This document shows positions 1 to 8,452 of a stretch of 22,208 nt of DNA, piece after piece. The notes under the pieces were generated by a model. It was not told the DNA's origin. It ran no database searches and worked only from the letters and a program-made list of their open reading frames with translations. The stretch lies in contig JBDTNK010000035.1 in NCBI GenBank assembly GCA_039933775.1, forward strand, positions 1 to 22,208, written 5' to 3'. The position numbers and the translations under genes are program-made. Position 1 is the stretch's first letter. Every line of letters starts with the position of its first letter. This DNA is from JBDTNK01 sp039933775. Lineage in GTDB: Bacteria > Chloroflexota > Limnocylindria > QHBO01.

Positions 1-264
1 ACGAACGCCGATGGCACGCCGAAGACGAAGATCGTGCAGCAGTTCCAGTACATCGACGGCTGGATCGACTCGTCGTTCATCGGCGTGGCGCCGGCATCGG
101 ATCCGCAGGTGGTCGTGCTGATCCTGCTCCACAAGCCGTCGACGTGGGGGCTGTACCAGATGGCCGATCGCCCGGAGAACGTCTTCAGCCGCCTCGCGCC
201 ACAGCTCTTCGACTACCTCGCCATCGCGCCGGACCGGACCGAGCAGCCGGTGGCCATGCCATGA
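1..264 (+). CDS. Division transpeptidase (FtsI/PBP2-type), 3' end only
   Basis: This is the last 87 codons of a class B penicillin-binding protein, entering from the left edge; the start and the catalytic Ser and KTG motifs lie outside the window. The visible part has the typical end of the transpeptidase domain: a strand reading FIGVAPASDPQVVVLILLHKP, then a region around LAPQLFDYLAIAPD, which matches the family pattern of FvG.aP...P..vvlv...P followed by a final helix and a yL.i.Pd tail. Proteins of this family cross-link septal peptidoglycan outside the cytoplasmic membrane. The stop codon TGA overlaps the ATG of murF (ATGA), so the two genes are translationally coupled. Its place at the head of a murF-mraY-murD-ftsW series supports the septal FtsI role, but with only the C-terminus the exact PBP class cannot be fixed. 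Confidence 0.8.
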   Translation, partial: TNADGTPKTKIVQQFQYIDGWIDSSFIGVAPASDPQVVVLILLHKPSTWGLYQMADRPENVFSRLAPQLFDYLAIAPDRTEQPVAMP

Positions 265-1691
265 GGCTGATAGACTCGCCGGCAACCAGCACAGGGGTTC
301 GCGTGCCGCCGACGATTCCGATCGACGAGCTCCTGGCGGTCACCCGGGGCCGCCTGCTCGCCCCCACCGAGACGACCTCGTTCAGCCTCGTCAGCGTCGA
401 CTCGCGACACATCATCCCCGGCTCGCTCTTCGTCGCGTTGCGCGGTGAGCGGGTCGACGGGCACGGCTTCGTGGCCGACGCCCTCGCTGCCGGGGCGGCC
501 GCCGCGCTGGTCGCGCACCCCGTGCTGGCGCCCATCGGCTGCGCCGTGATCCAGGTCGCAGATCCGCTCACCGCCTTGCAGGAGCTGGCCGCATCTCGCC
601 GCCGCCGCTCGTCGGTGCGCGTGGTTGGCATCACCGGCTCCACCGGCAAGACGATCGCCAAGGAGGTCGTGGCCGACGTCCTGGCTCGCACGCATCGCGT
701 CCTGCGCAACGAGGGCAATCTCAACTCCGAGACCGGGCTGCCCATGACGCTCATGCGCCTCGATGCCGAGGACGAGATCGCCGTGCTCGAGATGAGCATG
801 TACACCGAAGGCGAGATCGGGCGGCTGGCCGAGATCGCCGAGCCGGAGGTCGGCGTGGTCCTGGCGGTGCACCCCACGCACCTCGAGCGCGCCGGGAGCA
901 TCGAGGCCATCGCCCGCGCCAAGGCCGAGCTGCCCGCCGCGCTGCCGCCCGACGGCCTGGCCGTGCTGAATGCCGATGACCCGCGGGTGGCCGCGATGCG
1001 CAACGTGACGCGCGCCACGGTCCGAACCGTTGGCATCGTCGGCGAGGCCGACGTGCGCGCGCGGGATGTCGTCAGCCGCGGCCTGGCCGGCACCGAGTTC
1101 CGGCTCGAGACGCCGTGGGGCGAACGCCGCGTGCGCTCGGCGCTCCCGGGACGCCACCTGGTCCTGCACGCGCTCGTCGCCGCCGCGGTCGCGGAGCGAT
1201 TCGACGTCCCGCTGCCCGAGGTCGCGGCGGCGCTCGAGGCCGGCAGCCGCGCCGAGCGCCGCATGGCGATCGTGGCCGGCACATCCGGCGCGACGCTCGT
1301 CGACGACACGTACAACGCATCGCCAGTCTCGGTCGCGGCGGCCCTCGACTTCCTGGCGGAAACGCCGGTTGCCGATGGTGGCCGCCGCATCGCGGTGCTG
1401 GGCGACATGCTCGAGCTCGGACCCGACGAGGAGGCACTGCACCGCGACATCGGGCGCCGCGCCGCAGCGACCGCCGACGCCCTCGTGGCGGTGGGGGAGC
1501 GGGGCGCCTGGATCGCCGAGGCGGCCCGGGCCAACGGCCTGAAGCGCGTGGTCCGCGCCGACGACGCGGAGGCCGCCGCGCTGGCCGTCGAGCGTGAGCT
1601 GGCGCCGGGTCCGCGCGACATCGTGCTCGTCAAGGCCAGTCGCGGCATCGGCCTGGAGCGAACCGTCGAGCTGCTGAGCGGGCTCGGCTAG
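261..1691 (+). CDS. murF: UDP-MurNAc-tripeptide--D-Ala-D-Ala ligase MurF
   Basis: Cytoplasmic Mur ligase that adds D-Ala-D-Ala to the UDP-MurNAc-tripeptide using ATP. Visible motifs: an N-terminal Mur ligase domain around DSRHIIPGSLFVALRGE; the P-loop GITGSTGKT at about residues 123-131; NLNSETGLPMTL; an acidic EMSMYTEGEI segment; NADDPR in the central domain; and the C-terminal DDTYNASPVS and VLGDMLELG motifs diagnostic of MurF rather than MurC, D or E. The 476 residues match the family. I chose the ATG that overlaps the stop of the upstream transpeptidase gene; a GTG at 303 is a possible alternative. The reading frame stays open further upstream, but that part is a shadow of the transpeptidase gene. 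Its stop TAG is immediately followed by the ATG of mraY. No murE lies before it, although murE commonly sits between ftsI and murF. Confidence 0.96.
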   Translation: MRLIDSPATSTGVRVPPTIPIDELLAVTRGRLLAPTETTSFSLVSVDSRHIIPGSLFVALRGERVDGHGFVADALAAGAAAALVAHPVLAPIGCAVIQVADPLTALQELAASRRRRSSVRVVGITGSTGKTIAKEVVADVLARTHRVLRNEGNLNSETGLPMTLMRLDAEDEIAVLEMSMYTEGEIGRLAEIAEPEVGVVLAVHPTHLERAGSIEAIARAKAELPAALPPDGLAVLNADDPRVAAMRNVTRATVRTVGIVGEADVRARDVVSRGLAGTEFRLETPWGERRVRSALPGRHLVLHALVAAAVAERFDVPLPEVAAALEAGSRAERRMAIVAGTSGATLVDDTYNASPVSVAAALDFLAETPVADGGRRIAVLGDMLELGPDEEALHRDIGRRAAATADALVAVGERGAWIAEAARANGLKRVVRADDAEAAALAVERELAPGPRDIVLVKASRGIGLERTVELLSGLG

Positions 1692-2678
1692 ATGGACATG
1701 GTCCGCATCCTCGTCGGGTTCCTGTTGGCCTTCGCCGGGGTCGTGGCGCTGGGCCCGCTCTACATCGGTCTGCTCGAGCGCCTGGGCTACGGGAAGCAGA
1801 TTCGGGTCGAGGGACCCCAGGGCCATCTGGTCAAGGCCGGCACGCCGACGATGGGCGGGATGCTGCTGATCGTCGTGGTCATGTTCCTGGCCATGGCGAT
1901 GCGCATCGAGGACGCCTACACCCTGACGCCGATGCTGGCGCTGGTCGGCGTCGGGATCCTGGGCGCCATCGACGACTTCGTGAACGTGCGCAGCGGCATC
2001 GGGGTGCGGGGACGCTTCAAGCTCATCTGGCAGACCGTGGTGGCGGTGCTTGCCGCCTGGTACATCCAGCGTCATTTCCACCTGAACGGCATCAACCTGC
2101 CGTTCGTCGGCACGCTCGAGGTGGGTGCCATCATCTTCGTCGCGCTCGTCGCGTTCGTCATCATCGGCTCGAGCAACGCGGTGAACCTGACCGACGGGCT
2201 CGACGGCCTCGCCGGTGGCGTCCTCATCTTCAGCTTCGTCGCCTACCTGCTCATCGCGCTCGTCGCGGTGCCGGACCTCAAGGTCAGCCAGCCGAACCTG
2301 GCGATCTTCTGCGCGCTCATCATCGGCGCGCTGCTCGGCTTCCTGTGGTTCAACGTCCACCCGGCGCAGCTCTTCATGGGCGACTCCGGCGCGCTGAGCC
2401 TGGGCGCCACCCTGGCGGTCGTGGCCACCATCACCGGCCAGCTGCCGCTCCTGGCGCTGATCGGCATCGTCTTCGTGGCGGTCACGCTGAGCGTGATTCT
2501 GCAGGTCGGCAGCTACCGGCTGCGTGGCCGGCGCATCTTCCGCATGGCGCCACTGCAGCATCACTTCGAGCTCATCGGCTGGGCTGAAGAGAAGATCACC
2601 GTCCGGTTCTGGATCGTCTCCGCGCTGGCGGGCTTCCTGGGCTTCAGCATCTTCCTCTACAGCTCCGGCCAGGCATAG
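1692..2678 (+). CDS. mraY: Phospho-MurNAc-pentapeptide transferase MraY
   Basis: Integral membrane enzyme that transfers phospho-MurNAc-pentapeptide to undecaprenyl phosphate, making lipid I. The 328 residues have about ten hydrophobic segments. Family landmarks: GPQGHLVKAGTPTMGG near residues 40-55, the catalytic Asp pair at 94-95 (GAIDDF), NLTDGLDGLAGG in the middle, FMGDSGALSLG, and the C-terminal APLQHHFELIGW followed by RFWIVSAL. Two motif positions deviate from the usual consensus: the Lys of DDxxK is Asn98, and the first His of the HHH triad is Gln289. The overall match is too good to doubt identity, so I take these as lineage variants. The start codon directly abuts the murF stop; a second ATG two codons later is possible. 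murD follows after 7 nt. Confidence 0.96.
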   Translation: MDMVRILVGFLLAFAGVVALGPLYIGLLERLGYGKQIRVEGPQGHLVKAGTPTMGGMLLIVVVMFLAMAMRIEDAYTLTPMLALVGVGILGAIDDFVNVRSGIGVRGRFKLIWQTVVAVLAAWYIQRHFHLNGINLPFVGTLEVGAIIFVALVAFVIIGSSNAVNLTDGLDGLAGGVLIFSFVAYLLIALVAVPDLKVSQPNLAIFCALIIGALLGFLWFNVHPAQLFMGDSGALSLGATLAVVATITGQLPLLALIGIVFVAVTLSVILQVGSYRLRGRRIFRMAPLQHHFELIGWAEEKITVRFWIVSALAGFLGFSIFLYSSGQA

Positions 2679-2685
2679 AAGACCG

Positions 2686-4089
2686 ATGATGACGACGCGC
2701 GCCACGATTCGAACCCGCGGCGATCTCGCCGGTCGCGATGCGCTCGTGCTCGGGCTGGCGCGCTCCGGTGTCGCGCTTGCCCGCTACCTGGTCGATGCGG
2801 GCGCCCGCGTCACCGTCTACGACCGCCGCGCGCCGGACGACCTGGCCGATGCCGTCGCCGCGCTCGACGGCCGCGCCGTGCGCCTGGCGCTCGGCGTCGA
2901 TGCGGCCGCGGCCGTCGCCCTCGTCGAGGACGCGACGCTCATCTTCACCAGCCCGTCGGTCTCGCCGCACTTTCCGACGACGGAGGCCTGGCTGCGCGAG
3001 GCGCTGGTGCGCGCGCTCGAGCGCGGCGCTGAGCTCGTGAGCGAGGTCGAGCTCTTCCTGCGCCTGACGCGCGCGCGCACGATCGGGGTCACCGGGACGA
3101 AGGGCAAGACGACGACGACGGCCCTCATCGGCGCCATGCTCGACGCCGCGGAGATCCCGCACGAGGTCGGCGGCAACATCGGCCGCCCGCTCGTCGAGCT
3201 GGCGGATGACCTGGGTCCCGAGGACTGGGCCGTGCTGGAGCTGTCGGAGCTGCAGTTGCCGACCATCTCGCGCGGCACTGATGTCGCGGTCACCACGAAC
3301 ATCCTGGAGGACCACCTCGACCGGCATGGCACGGTCGAGGCGTACCGTGCGGTGAAGGCACGGCTCACCGAGCTCGCCCCGCCCGGCGCCAGGGTCATCC
3401 TCAACCGAGACGATCCTGCCAGCCGCGAGCTGGGCGAGCGGCTGCGCACCGTTCCGACCTGGTTCGGCGTCCGCGACGGCGTCGAAGCGCGCGTCGACGC
3501 GGGCTGGGTCGTGCTCGAGGGCGAGCCGCTCCTCGCCGTGGTCGACGTCCCGCTGCCCGGGGAGCACATGCTCGGCAACGTCCTGGCCGCCGCCCTGGCG
3601 GCGGCCGAGGCCGGTGCCTCGCACCCCCAGATCGCCGCCGCGGTGCGCGCCTTCGGCGGCGTGCCGCACCGGCTCGAGCCGATCGCCGAGCGCGGCGGGA
3701 TCCGCTACGTCAACGACAGCCAGGCCACGATTCCGATCGCTGCGATCGCCGCGCTGCGCGCCTTCGCGCCGTCGCCGATCGTGCTCATCAGCGGGGGGCA
3801 GGGCAAGGGCCTCGACCTGGCCGCCTTCGCGGACGAGGTGGCGGCGCGCGCGCGCGCCGCGGTGCTGATGGGTGAGACGGCGCCCGAGCTGGCCGCAGCC
3901 ATCGACGGCCGCGTTCCGGTCGAGCGTGCCGGGTCCATGGACGAGGCCGTGGCGCTGGCGCGCCGCCGCGCCCAGCCGGGCGACGTGGTGCTGCTCGCCC
4001 CGGCCGCGACCAGCTTCGACATGTTCAGCGACTACGCGGCACGAGGCGACGCGTTCCGCCGCGCGGTCGACGCGGAGCTTTCCGCATGA
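2686..4089 (+). CDS. murD: UDP-MurNAc-L-Ala--D-Glu ligase MurD
   Basis: Cytoplasmic ligase that adds D-glutamate to UDP-MurNAc-L-Ala. About 467 residues in three domains: an N-terminal Rossmann-like part (VLGLARSGVALARYL), a central ATPase with the P-loop VTGTKGKT at about residues 135-142, then TNILEDHLDRHG and the lysine that is normally carbamylated (EAYRAVKARL, Lys224). The C-terminal domain has GGQGKGLD and the ending APAATSFDMFSDYAARGDAFR. The DSKAT motif reads DSQAT, so the usual substrate-contacting Lys is Gln346. The start is one of two in-frame ATGs, 2686 or 2689, preceded by AGAAG; the frame remains open back into mraY but that part is a shadow. The stop overlaps the ftsW start (ATGA). 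Confidence 0.95.
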   Translation: MMTTRATIRTRGDLAGRDALVLGLARSGVALARYLVDAGARVTVYDRRAPDDLADAVAALDGRAVRLALGVDAAAAVALVEDATLIFTSPSVSPHFPTTEAWLREALVRALERGAELVSEVELFLRLTRARTIGVTGTKGKTTTTALIGAMLDAAEIPHEVGGNIGRPLVELADDLGPEDWAVLELSELQLPTISRGTDVAVTTNILEDHLDRHGTVEAYRAVKARLTELAPPGARVILNRDDPASRELGERLRTVPTWFGVRDGVEARVDAGWVVLEGEPLLAVVDVPLPGEHMLGNVLAAALAAAEAGASHPQIAAAVRAFGGVPHRLEPIAERGGIRYVNDSQATIPIAAIAALRAFAPSPIVLISGGQGKGLDLAAFADEVAARARAAVLMGETAPELAAAIDGRVPVERAGSMDEAVALARRRAQPGDVVLLAPAATSFDMFSDYAARGDAFRRAVDAELSA

Positions 4090-5360
4090 CCGCGGCGTCG
4101 CTGACCGCGTCGTCTAGCGCCCGACGCACCGCGCGCGCCCGCGGCGTGCAGCGCGAGCGCCACCAGGCGTCGTACGGCCTGCTGCTCGCCACCATCGGCC
4201 TGGTGGCGATTGGCGTGGTGATGGTCTATTCGGCCTCGAGCGTGCGGTCGTACCTGGGGAACGACGATTCCGCGGCGCAGGGCGTCCAACAGCTGATCTG
4301 GGCCGTGCTGGGGCTGGCGGCGATGTACGCGGCCAGCCGTCTTGACTTCCGCATGCTGCGCTACCTTGCCATTCCCGGCTACGCCGTCACGTTCGTGCTC
4401 CTGCTGCTCGTCCTCATCCCGTCGATCGGGACCGAGGTGGCGGGCAGCCGGCGCTGGATCGTGCTGCCCGGCATCGGTGGCTTCCAGCCAGCGGAGCTGG
4501 CGAAGCTGTCGATCGTGCTGTACCTGGCGCACTGGCTCGATCGTCGCGGCCGCGACGCCGGGTCGTTCTGGAACGGCCTCGTCCCATTCGGGCTGCTCGT
4601 GGCACCCGGGTTCGTGCTCATCTCGCTGGAGCCGGATCTCGGCACCGCCGGCGTCTACGCCGCCTCGGCCCTGGCGGTCTTCTTCATGGCCGGCGCGAAC
4701 ATGCTCTACCTCTCGGCCATCGTGACCGCCGTCGTGGGCGCGGCCACCTTCATGATCGTGAACACGCCGTACCAGTGGACGCGCGTACAGAGCTTCCTCA
4801 ATCCCGAGAGCGACCCGCTCGGCGCGGGCTACAACACGATGCAGGCCATCATGGCCCTGGCCCTGGGCGGCATCACCGGGCTGGGGCTGGGCGCCAGCAA
4901 GCAGAAGTTCCTCTACCTGCCCGCCCCCTCGACCGACTTCATCTTCGCCATCATCGGTGAGGAGTGGGGCCTGATCGGCACCCTGACCGTGGTCGCGCTG
5001 TTCGTCCTCATCGCCTATCACGGCTACCGCATCGCGGTGCACGCCCCCGATACCTTCTCGGGCCTGCTGGCTGCCGGCATCACGACCTGGCTGCTGGCCC
5101 AGGCCTGCATCAACATGATGGTTGTCACCGCGCTCCTGCCGGTGACGGGGATTCCGCTGCCCTTCATCAGCTACGGCGGCTCGGCACTCACGATCAACCT
5201 CGTGGCGATCGGGATCCTGCTCTCGATCAGCCGCGAAACCTCCCAGACAGGATCAATGTTCGATGCGATTGGTGGTTTCTGGCGGCGGGACGGGCGGGCA
5301 CGTGTACCCCGCGCTGGCCGTCGTCCACGCGCTGGAACGCGTTCGACCCGGCGGCGTTGA
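4086..5360 (+). CDS. ftsW: Lipid II-polymerising SEDS protein FtsW
   Basis: SEDS-family glycosyltransferase that polymerises lipid II at the septum together with the partner class B PBP. The protein has a basic cytoplasmic N-terminus of about 30 residues, then roughly ten membrane segments (first: YGLLLATIGLVAIGVVMVY). Family motifs: GSRRWI...FQPAELAKL, EPDLGTAGVY, GGITGLGLGASKQKFLYLPA, STDFIFAIIGEEWG and LPFISYGGSALT near the end. The reading frame runs about 40 residues past the usual end point at ISRET, into an Arg-rich tail that overlaps the first 98 nt of murG in another frame. FtsW rather than RodA is inferred from the position between murD and murG. The start overlaps the murD stop. 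Confidence 0.93.
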   Translation: MTAASLTASSSARRTARARGVQRERHQASYGLLLATIGLVAIGVVMVYSASSVRSYLGNDDSAAQGVQQLIWAVLGLAAMYAASRLDFRMLRYLAIPGYAVTFVLLLLVLIPSIGTEVAGSRRWIVLPGIGGFQPAELAKLSIVLYLAHWLDRRGRDAGSFWNGLVPFGLLVAPGFVLISLEPDLGTAGVYAASALAVFFMAGANMLYLSAIVTAVVGAATFMIVNTPYQWTRVQSFLNPESDPLGAGYNTMQAIMALALGGITGLGLGASKQKFLYLPAPSTDFIFAIIGEEWGLIGTLTVVALFVLIAYHGYRIAVHAPDTFSGLLAAGITTWLLAQACINMMVVTALLPVTGIPLPFISYGGSALTINLVAIGILLSISRETSQTGSMFDAIGGFWRRDGRARVPRAGRRPRAGTRSTRRR

Positions 5361-6384
5361 GCTCGCCTACGTCGGCGGGGCCCGCGGCTTCGAGCATCGG
5401 CTCGTGGCCGATACCACGCTGCCCTACCACGAGCTGGTCGTGCGCAGCCTGCGCAGCGGCGAGCGCGACGTGCACGTGGTGCTCGACCCGCTGCGCCTCG
5501 GCGCCAGCGTGCCGCAGGCCTGGTGGCTGCTCGGTCGCCTCCGGCCGCGCGCGATCTTCACGACCGGCGGCTATCTCGCCATCCCGCTGGTCCTCGCGGC
5601 GCGCGCGCGCGGCATCCCGACGCTCGTCTGGGAGGGCAACGTGATGCCCGGTCGCGCGACGCGGGCGATCGGCCGCTTCGCGACCCGCATGGCCGTCTCC
5701 TTTCCGCCGACCCTCGCGGCCTTCGGCGCCAACGCCTTCGTCTCCGGCACGCCGATCCGCTCGTTCGCTGGCATCGACCGCGCCGCGGCGCGCGCCCGCT
5801 TCGGTATCGGGCCCGATGATCGCCTGCTCCTCCTCTTCTCCGGCTCGCAGGCGGGGCGCCGGCTCAACGCCGCGCTCCAGGCGGCGCTGCCAGCGGTGCT
5901 CGAGTCGTGGCACGTCCTGCACCTGGCCGGGGCCGAGGGCGTGGCCGAGGCGCAGACGGCGCGCGATCGCCTGCCGGCCGTCCTGCGCGATCGATATCGG
6001 TCCGAGCCGTTCCTGACCGATCGCATGGCCGACGCGCTCGTGGCATCGGACCTCGTCGTCGGCCGCGCCGGCTCGTCGACCTGTGCCGAGGTGGCGGCGC
6101 TCGGCGTCGCCTCGATCCTGGTGCCGTACCCGTTTGCCGGCGCGCACCAGCGCCTGAATGCAGCCTTGCTGGCCGATGCCGGCGCTGCGCGCCTCGTCCC
6201 CGATGCCGAGTTCGACGGCGAGCGTCTGCTGCGCGAGGTCGTCACGCTGCGCGACGACGACGCGCGGGCTACGCTGGCGTCCGCCGCGAAACGTCTCGGC
6301 CGCCCCGATGCCGCCGCCACGCTGGCGGAGGCGCTGCTCGCGCTCGGCGAACGTCGCCCGGCGGCCGCGGCGGGGTCCGCATGA
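5263..6384 (+). CDS. murG: UDP-GlcNAc:lipid I GlcNAc transferase MurG
   Basis: Peripheral membrane GT-B glycosyltransferase (GT28) that adds GlcNAc to lipid I, giving lipid II. The N-terminus MRLVVSGGGTGGHVYPAL carries the glycine-rich GGTGGH loop at residues 8-13, which fixes the start ATG. The middle has TGGYLAIPLVLAA and WEGNVMPGRATR. The C-terminal UDP-GlcNAc site reads GRAGSSTCAEVAALG followed by VPYPFAGAHQRLNA. The 373 residues are of normal length. An AGGA at 5249-5252 lies 10 nt before the start. The gene begins inside ftsW, so the GGTGGH-coding bases are also read as the FtsW tail. The stop overlaps the murB start (ATGA). murC, often the next gene, is missing. Confidence 0.96.
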   Translation: MRLVVSGGGTGGHVYPALAVVHALERVRPGGVELAYVGGARGFEHRLVADTTLPYHELVVRSLRSGERDVHVVLDPLRLGASVPQAWWLLGRLRPRAIFTTGGYLAIPLVLAARARGIPTLVWEGNVMPGRATRAIGRFATRMAVSFPPTLAAFGANAFVSGTPIRSFAGIDRAAARARFGIGPDDRLLLLFSGSQAGRRLNAALQAALPAVLESWHVLHLAGAEGVAEAQTARDRLPAVLRDRYRSEPFLTDRMADALVASDLVVGRAGSSTCAEVAALGVASILVPYPFAGAHQRLNAALLADAGAARLVPDAEFDGERLLREVVTLRDDDARATLASAAKRLGRPDAAATLAEALLALGERRPAAAAGSA

Positions 6385-7322
6385 CGGCGACTGCAAAGGA
6401 GGCGCTGCGCGCGCTCGATGCCGTGGCCGCGGAGCGCGGACTGGCGCTCGAGCGTGACGTGCCGCTCGCTCCGCTGACCACGCTGCGTGTCGGAGGCGCT
6501 GCCGATCGCCTCGCCACGCCGCGCACGACCGATGAGCTGCGGGCGCTCGTCACGCTGGCTGCGGATGCCGGCGCGCCGGTCTTCGTCCTCGGCAAGGGCA
6601 GCGACGTGGTGGTCGCCGATGCCGGCATCCGCGGCCTCGTGCTCCGCAACCGGGTCGACGAGCTGGCCATCGACGGCCAGCGCATCCGCGGCGGCTCCGG
6701 CGCCGCGATGGCCACGATCGTGAAGCGCGCCACCGAGGCCGGTCTCGCCGGGCTCGAGTGGGCGATCAGCATCCCCGGCAGCCTGGGTGGCGCGGTGTGG
6801 GCCAATGCCGGGGCGCACGGCGGCGAGATGTCGCAGGTGCTCGTCTCCGTCGAGGTGCTCGACGCGCGCAGCGGCAGCGTGGACGAGCTGTCGCCGGCCG
6901 CGTGCGGCTACGCGTATCGCGAATCACGCTTCAAGCACGAGCCGCTGGTGATCCTGGGTGCGACCATCGAGGCGCCGGGACGCGACGATCCGGCGGCGAT
7001 CGCGGCCCGGGTTGCCGAGCACCAACGCGTGCGGCGCGACACGCAGCCGCTCGCCGACCAGAACGCGGGCAGCGTCTTCCGCAACCCGCCCGGCGACCAC
7101 AGCGGCCGCCTGATCGAGGCCGCCGGGCTGAAGGGCCGCCGCATCGGCAGCGCGCGCGTCAGCGAGAAGCACGCGAACTTCCTGGTCACCGACCGCGGCG
7201 GCTCGGCGGCCGACGTCCGATCGCTCGGCGACCACGTGCGTGCCACGGTCCTGGCGCGCTTCGGCGTCGAGCTGCGCTACGAGATCGAGTTCGTCGGGGC
7301 GTGGCCCGAGGCGCAAGCATGA
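6381..7322 (+). CDS. murB: UDP-N-acetylenolpyruvoylglucosamine reductase MurB
   Basis: FAD- and NADPH-dependent reductase that completes UDP-MurNAc formation. Visible: TTLRVGGAADRL in the FAD-binding domain, LGKGSDVVVADAGIRG, the second FAD motif GLAGLEWAISIPGSLGGAVWANAGAHGGE, the substrate-domain signature YRESRFK, and the catalytic serine in AGSVFRNP (Ser231), followed by SGRLIEAAGLKGRRIGSARVSEKHANF. The 313 residues and the YRxSxFK segment fit the common FAD_binding_4 plus MurB_C arrangement. murB inside a dcw cluster directly after murG is typical of Gram-positive-type clusters. Both ends overlap neighbours by 4 nt (murG and ddl). Confidence 0.96.
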   Translation: MTATAKEALRALDAVAAERGLALERDVPLAPLTTLRVGGAADRLATPRTTDELRALVTLAADAGAPVFVLGKGSDVVVADAGIRGLVLRNRVDELAIDGQRIRGGSGAAMATIVKRATEAGLAGLEWAISIPGSLGGAVWANAGAHGGEMSQVLVSVEVLDARSGSVDELSPAACGYAYRESRFKHEPLVILGATIEAPGRDDPAAIAARVAEHQRVRRDTQPLADQNAGSVFRNPPGDHSGRLIEAAGLKGRRIGSARVSEKHANFLVTDRGGSAADVRSLGDHVRATVLARFGVELRYEIEFVGAWPEAQA

Positions 7323-8452
7323 CGGCGCGCATGCGGGTCGGCGTCTTCTGCGGCGGCCGCTCGGCGGAGCACGAGGTGAGCATCGCGTCGGCCGAGGCGG
7401 TGCTGCGCCACATCGATCGCGAGCGCTTCGAGCCGTACCTGGTCTACGTCGACCGCCGCGGCCACTGGCATCTGCCGGCCGGGCCCGCGCCGGTGCTGGG
7501 CGAGGGCTCGCTGGCGGAGCAGCTGGGTGCGCCGAGCGTCGCGGTGCAGGCGCGTCGGCTGCGCAGCCGCACCGATCACGCCCTGGTGACCCCCGAGAGC
7601 GCCGACCCGTCACTCGCCCCGCGCGCGGTACTGCGCTCGCTGGCCGCGACCATCGATGTCGCGTTCCTGGTGGCCCACGGCCCGTTCGGCGAGGACGGCA
7701 CGCTGCAGGGCTTCCTGGAGCTGGCCGGCATCCCGTACACCGGCTCCGGCGTACTGGCCAGCGCCCTGGCCATGGACAAGGTCGTCTTCAAGGACCTCAT
7801 GCGCGGCCACGGCATCCCGGTCGTCGACTCCGTGTGGTTCCGGCGCTCGCGCTGGCAGGCCGATGCGGACGGCGTGGCGGCCGTGATCAGCGCCCGTTTC
7901 GCGCGCAGCGTCGTCAAGCCGGCGCGCCTGGGCAGCAGCGTCGGCATGACACTGGTCCACGGCCCCGACGAGCTGCCCGGCGCGCTCGAGGAGGCGTTCC
8001 GCTACGACAGCAAGGTGATCGTCGAGGACTATGTGCCGAACGCGCGTGAGCTCGAGTGCGGCGTGCTCGGCAACGACGCGCCGCTCGTCTTCGAGCCCGG
8101 CGAGGTGCGCAGTCACGGCGAGTGGTACGACTACGAGGCGAAGTACGTGGACGGGCTGGCCGATGTCCTGCCGCGCGCCGAGATCGACCCCGCCCTCGCG
8201 GCCCGGCTGCGCGATCTCGCGCTGCGTGCCTACGTCGCGGTCGACTGCAGCGGGCTGGCTCGCGTCGACTTCCTGGTGCCCGATGGTGCCGTCTATCTAT
8301 CCGAGATGAACACGCTGCCGGGCTTCACCGCCACGAGCATGTATCCCAAGCAGGCGGAGCTCGCCGGGCTATCGTTTGCGCGCCTCGTCGAGCGGCTCAT
8401 CGAGCTCGGCCTCGAGGCCTCGCGCGACCGTGACCAGGAGCTGCGGCCATGA
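7319..8452 (+). CDS. ddl: D-alanine--D-alanine ligase
   Basis: ATP-grasp ligase that joins two D-alanines, supplying the dipeptide used by MurF. The 377 residues contain GGRSAEHEVSIASA at the N-terminus, HGPFGEDGTLQG starting at His120, PYTGSGVLASALAMDK, the ATP-binding KPARLGSSVG, the VEDYVPNARELECGV strand, and the metal-binding C-terminal motif SEMNTLPGFTATS with Glu329 and Asn331. The long form with a loop ending in EWYDYEAKY is the type seen in Gram-positive-style Ddls. I cannot separate D-Ala-D-Ala from D-Ala-D-Lac specificity by eye; the cluster context favours D-Ala-D-Ala. The start overlaps the murB stop and the stop overlaps the ftsQ start. Confidence 0.95.
   Translation: MTARMRVGVFCGGRSAEHEVSIASAEAVLRHIDRERFEPYLVYVDRRGHWHLPAGPAPVLGEGSLAEQLGAPSVAVQARRLRSRTDHALVTPESADPSLAPRAVLRSLAATIDVAFLVAHGPFGEDGTLQGFLELAGIPYTGSGVLASALAMDKVVFKDLMRGHGIPVVDSVWFRRSRWQADADGVAAVISARFARSVVKPARLGSSVGMTLVHGPDELPGALEEAFRYDSKVIVEDYVPNARELECGVLGNDAPLVFEPGEVRSHGEWYDYEAKYVDGLADVLPRAEIDPALAARLRDLALRAYVAVDCSGLARVDFLVPDGAVYLSEMNTLPGFTATSMYPKQAELAGLSFARLVERLIELGLEASRDRDQELRP

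Noticed and set aside
213..2705. An 830-codon open frame on the - strand opposite murF and mraY
   Set aside because: It mirrors the codon periodicity of the + strand genes in GC-rich DNA, is low complexity (Asp/Arg/His/Gln-rich) and matches no family. The + strand genes here have clear motifs.
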